Assembly (NCBI GenBank): GCA_003996215.1
Contig: QJPP01001580.1
Coordinates: forward strand, 310,001 to 374,000
Direction: 5' to 3'
DNA from: Jaltomata sinuosa
Taxonomy: Eukaryota > Streptophyta > Magnoliopsida > Solanales > Solanaceae
Length of the DNA stretch: 64,000 nucleotides
This document shows, in pieces, positions 61,612-64,000 of the stretch. The notes under the pieces are model-generated. The model saw only the letters and a list, made by a program, of their open reading frames with translations. It did not search any database and was not told where the DNA came from. Position numbers and translations under genes: made by a program. Numbering within the stretch: position 1 is the stretch's first letter; every line of letters starts with the position of its first letter.

Positions 61612-63547
61612 TGTCATGCCTCGAGACTACCCCCTACACGTAACATGGGACCTGGGACCACAAGTGCCCCAAGTTAACCCTTGGTCATAACATAACTTTA
61701 CCATACACAAAGAATAATAGCGGAAGCATAACTAGTAGAAATGGGCAACCATGTCTGTATAAGATAATGGTCTAAGAATACCGAATCTAAAACATAGAAT
61801 ACAAGTCTAGCTATGTCTGAAACCTCTAAACTAACATAAAGAGTTGTTGGGATAAGACCCAAGCTAACTCATAAATCCAAAGGAAAGACATAAAAGTAAC
61901 AATCATAGCTATAGCCCTCGAATGATGAGGACTCACCAATAGAATCTTAATAACTGGCAACACCTAGCCACGAACCTGAGAAAAGGAGTCTGAATCAACA
62001 TCAAAAATAGGATGCAATGCAAGATATGCGTTAGTACTATATGATATACTGAATATGTGAGACATGCATAAATATGGTAAAAACCTTGCTTATAACATAG
62101 TTAAAACTGAGTTTATGCATAATAAGTGAAATCATAAATAATATCATACTTTAAGCATACAATAAGAAATAGCACAACATAAGGCTTAAAAACATTTATA
62201 CGGGAGTTTCTATTAACCGATATAAACCATGATGAGCTACATGGAGTCCAGTGTCATACACCCACACTAAAAAAGATTGTCCTAACTGGCCAAGGTTAGA
62301 ACCTTATCATAATAGGATCCTGTCATAAGCCACAGAGGGCAACATACGGTGGCAATGTAGTTTTGGGTTTGGGTTATCTAGAACCCTCATCACTCGGTGT
62401 TAAATACTACTCCTAAAATATATATATATCTCATAACATACATGTGACATATCTAATACCAAAATTATTTTTGAAAAGCATAAGGACATATCTAATGTCA
62501 TGCAAATTCAAATCATAAGTCTTAAAGCTTAGGATAGCCAAAATTCACTTTTCTTTCTAAATTCATAACTTGAAGAATTTGGCATGCATTTTCATAAAGT
62601 ACTTGAGATCATAATATCAATGCATGTAATTTTTCTTTAATCAAGTTATGCATGCAAAATTTAGCTAGGGTTAGCCTTCAAATCATGAGATAAATAATCA
62701 TTTGCAAAAACCCATGTGAATTATGAAATTGAACTTAGAATTTGTTGAAGAATCATAAGAAAACACTTAATGAAAAAGTCCATGAGAATTGGGTAAGAAC
62801 CCTAACTTGAAATTCATACATTCAATTTAGAAGAATTAGGATATTGGGCATAAGTGTGAACGAAATCTCTCATAGAATACCCACATACCTGAATTGAAGC
62901 TTTCTATGCTAGATTGAAAAGGAAAAGGAGATTTGAAGATGGAGGTTCTTGCTTGGAGCTTGAGATTTGGAGAAGAGGAACTATTTCTTCTTTCTAAATA
63001 GAATGACTTAGAATGAGAAGAGCTTAGGCTATTAGGGATTAAAACCCTACTAAAAATGGTCAAAACAACCTCACTTAATAGTTAAAAGGGTGGGTAATTA
63101 CCAAAATAATCCAGGGATTTAATTTAGAAAAAGCTGTTAAAATTTGTGGCTTCAGGGATCACGAGTGAAATCCATGAGCCATAGACTAAACCATGACTCG
63201 TGGTTCCTGGCCCAAAAGCTTTGCTACAGATCATGTTTCACGAGTGAACAATATGGTCCGTAGAATAAACTATGGTCCGTCAAACCCACTCGTGTTTCGT
63301 GGAGAAACAGATAGACCTCAGATAAAGTTCCACGAGTGAACAGTACAGTCTATAGAACAAACTACGGTCTGTATACCCACTTGTGCTTCTCAGATTAGAG
63401 ACTGCACCTACTGAATACAAACCACGAGTTCATTCTATGGCTCGTGGTTCAAACCACGGCCCGTGGTTTGGACTCGTAATTCCTAGAAAGCTAAGATTTT
63501 TCAGAGATTCTATGTTTAAAAGTTGAGTCGAATTTCGGGGTGTTACA
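61612..63547 (-). repeat. 5' LTR of B2
   Basis: TGTCATGCCTCGAG to GGGGTGTTACA (plus-strand reading), 1936 bases. The palindromic cluster is at 63150-63480 (CCACGAGTTC, CTCGTGGTTC, ACCACGGCCCGTGGTT). Confidence 0.92.
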
Positions 63548-64000
63548 GTATCAAGTTCACTAAAGTTGCAGGGGCATTATTCAACCCAAAAGACATCACC
63601 AGAAACTCATAGTGGCCATAAAGTGTCCTGAATATTGTCTTAGGGATCTCCTTCGCCCTAATCCTCAATTGGTGGTAGCCTGACCTTAAATCTATCTTCA
63701 AAAATAAGGCCGAACCCTGAAGTTGATCAAATAAGTCATCTATGCGTGATATCGGATATCTATTCTTCACAGTCACCTTATTGAACTGCCTATAATCAAT
63801 GCACATCCTCATTGACCAATATTTCTTATTCATAAATAGAACTGGTGCAACCCAAGGCAATACACTAGGCCTAATGAATCCCTTAGCTAACAAGTCCTGG
63901 AGCTGCTCCTTAAGCTCTCTCAACTCAGTTGGAGCCATACAGTAAGGAGAAACAGAAATGGGCCCGGTGCGCAGCTCTAACTAGATAGCAAAGTCAATAT
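63548..64000 (-). pseudogene. Element K pol, right piece: RT N-terminus, cut by window edge
   Basis: Open for 131 codons at 63543-63938, the last bases belonging to B2. MAPTELRELKEQLQDLLAKG, RPSVLPWVAPVLFMNKKYWS, MCIDYRQFNKVTVKNRYPIS, then FLKIDLRSGYHQLRIRAKEI with the first catalytic Asp, then FVMSFGLNNAPATL. K protease, gag and 5' LTR lie beyond the right edge. This piece is well preserved compared with the left piece. Confidence 0.9.

Larger units (their letters stand above)
54619..63547 (-). mobile_element. Element B2: complete Ty3/gypsy element
   Basis: An 8929-bp minus-strand insertion in the RT of K. LTRs at 54619-56558 and 61612-63547, a perfect primer-binding site, gag, protease, RT, RNase H, integrase with chromodomain-like tail, and polypurine tract, all in Tekay/Del order. 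It is flanked by the perfect 5-bp duplication GTATC (54614-54618 and 63548-63552), and the host RT frame is continuous if one copy is ignored. The LTRs differ at about 12 percent of sites over the first 270 bases by eye, and all genes are broken. It has the same structure as B1 plus the integrase that B1 lost. Confidence 0.95.

Overview
The window looks like intergenic heterochromatin of a large plant genome. I see no cellular gene, tRNA, rRNA or CRISPR array. Nearly every base belongs to Ty3/gypsy LTR retrotransposons or their wreckage. The primer-binding sites resemble the plant initiator-tRNA-Met type (TGGTATCAGAGC and decayed forms). Order of domains (gag, protease, RT, RNase H, integrase, chromodomain-like tail), the LTR lengths (1.5-3.4 kb) and the LTR ends fit the chromovirus Tekay/Del lineage. 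A solanaceous or related asterid host is my guess from general familiarity, not something the sequence proves. All reading frames are broken by stops and frameshifts, so every coding entry is a pseudogene.

Layout, with element letters used throughout. Positions 1-23530 are one nested stack. The oldest visible layer is element A (plus strand), seen as three pol pieces (7768-8901, 16114-17310, 20615-21385) and a 3' LTR (21505-23530). Into A went: element D (minus strand; only its gag 4314-5250 and 5' LTR 5475-7767 are in the window); element B1 (minus, 8902-16113, both LTRs, integrase deleted, target duplication CTACC/CTACT); and a solo LTR of family C (plus, 17311-20614, target duplication AATTG). 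Element C2 (minus; 5' LTR 960-4313 and gag to the window edge) sits inside the gag of D. The C family therefore occurs twice.

Positions 23531-25530 hold remains of a probable CACTA (En/Spm-type) transposase gene and a duplicated junction between it and an LTR of family E. Positions 25218-28440 are a deletion derivative of element E (minus). Positions 28441-32221 are the integrase tail and 3.4-kb 3' LTR of element F (plus). Positions 32312-40501 are element G (minus), whose RT gene is split by an LTR of family H (33858-36663) with an internal duplication and an inverted piece of G pol. Positions 40596-46057 are element I (plus, 5' LTR, gag and pol to RNase H), cut by the 5' LTR and gag start of element J (46058-48584). 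Positions 48585-49424 are an unassigned, promoter-like fragment. From 49425 to the right edge runs element K (minus, same LTR group as F), whose RT is split by the most complete element, B2 (54619-63547, 8.9 kb, perfect target duplication GTATC).

The strongest observations beyond routine annotation are: (1) every long LTR family here carries a short GC-rich block of repeated or palindromic words in its 5' part, different in sequence from family to family; (2) the H LTR holds a fold-back copy of its own terminus plus flanking host pol; (3) the three inspectable integrases have lost catalytic acids, two by the same Asp-to-Tyr change and two by the same Glu-to-stop change; (4) two junction duplications, in the D gag and at the transposase/E-LTR boundary. 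I found no convincing new biological system.
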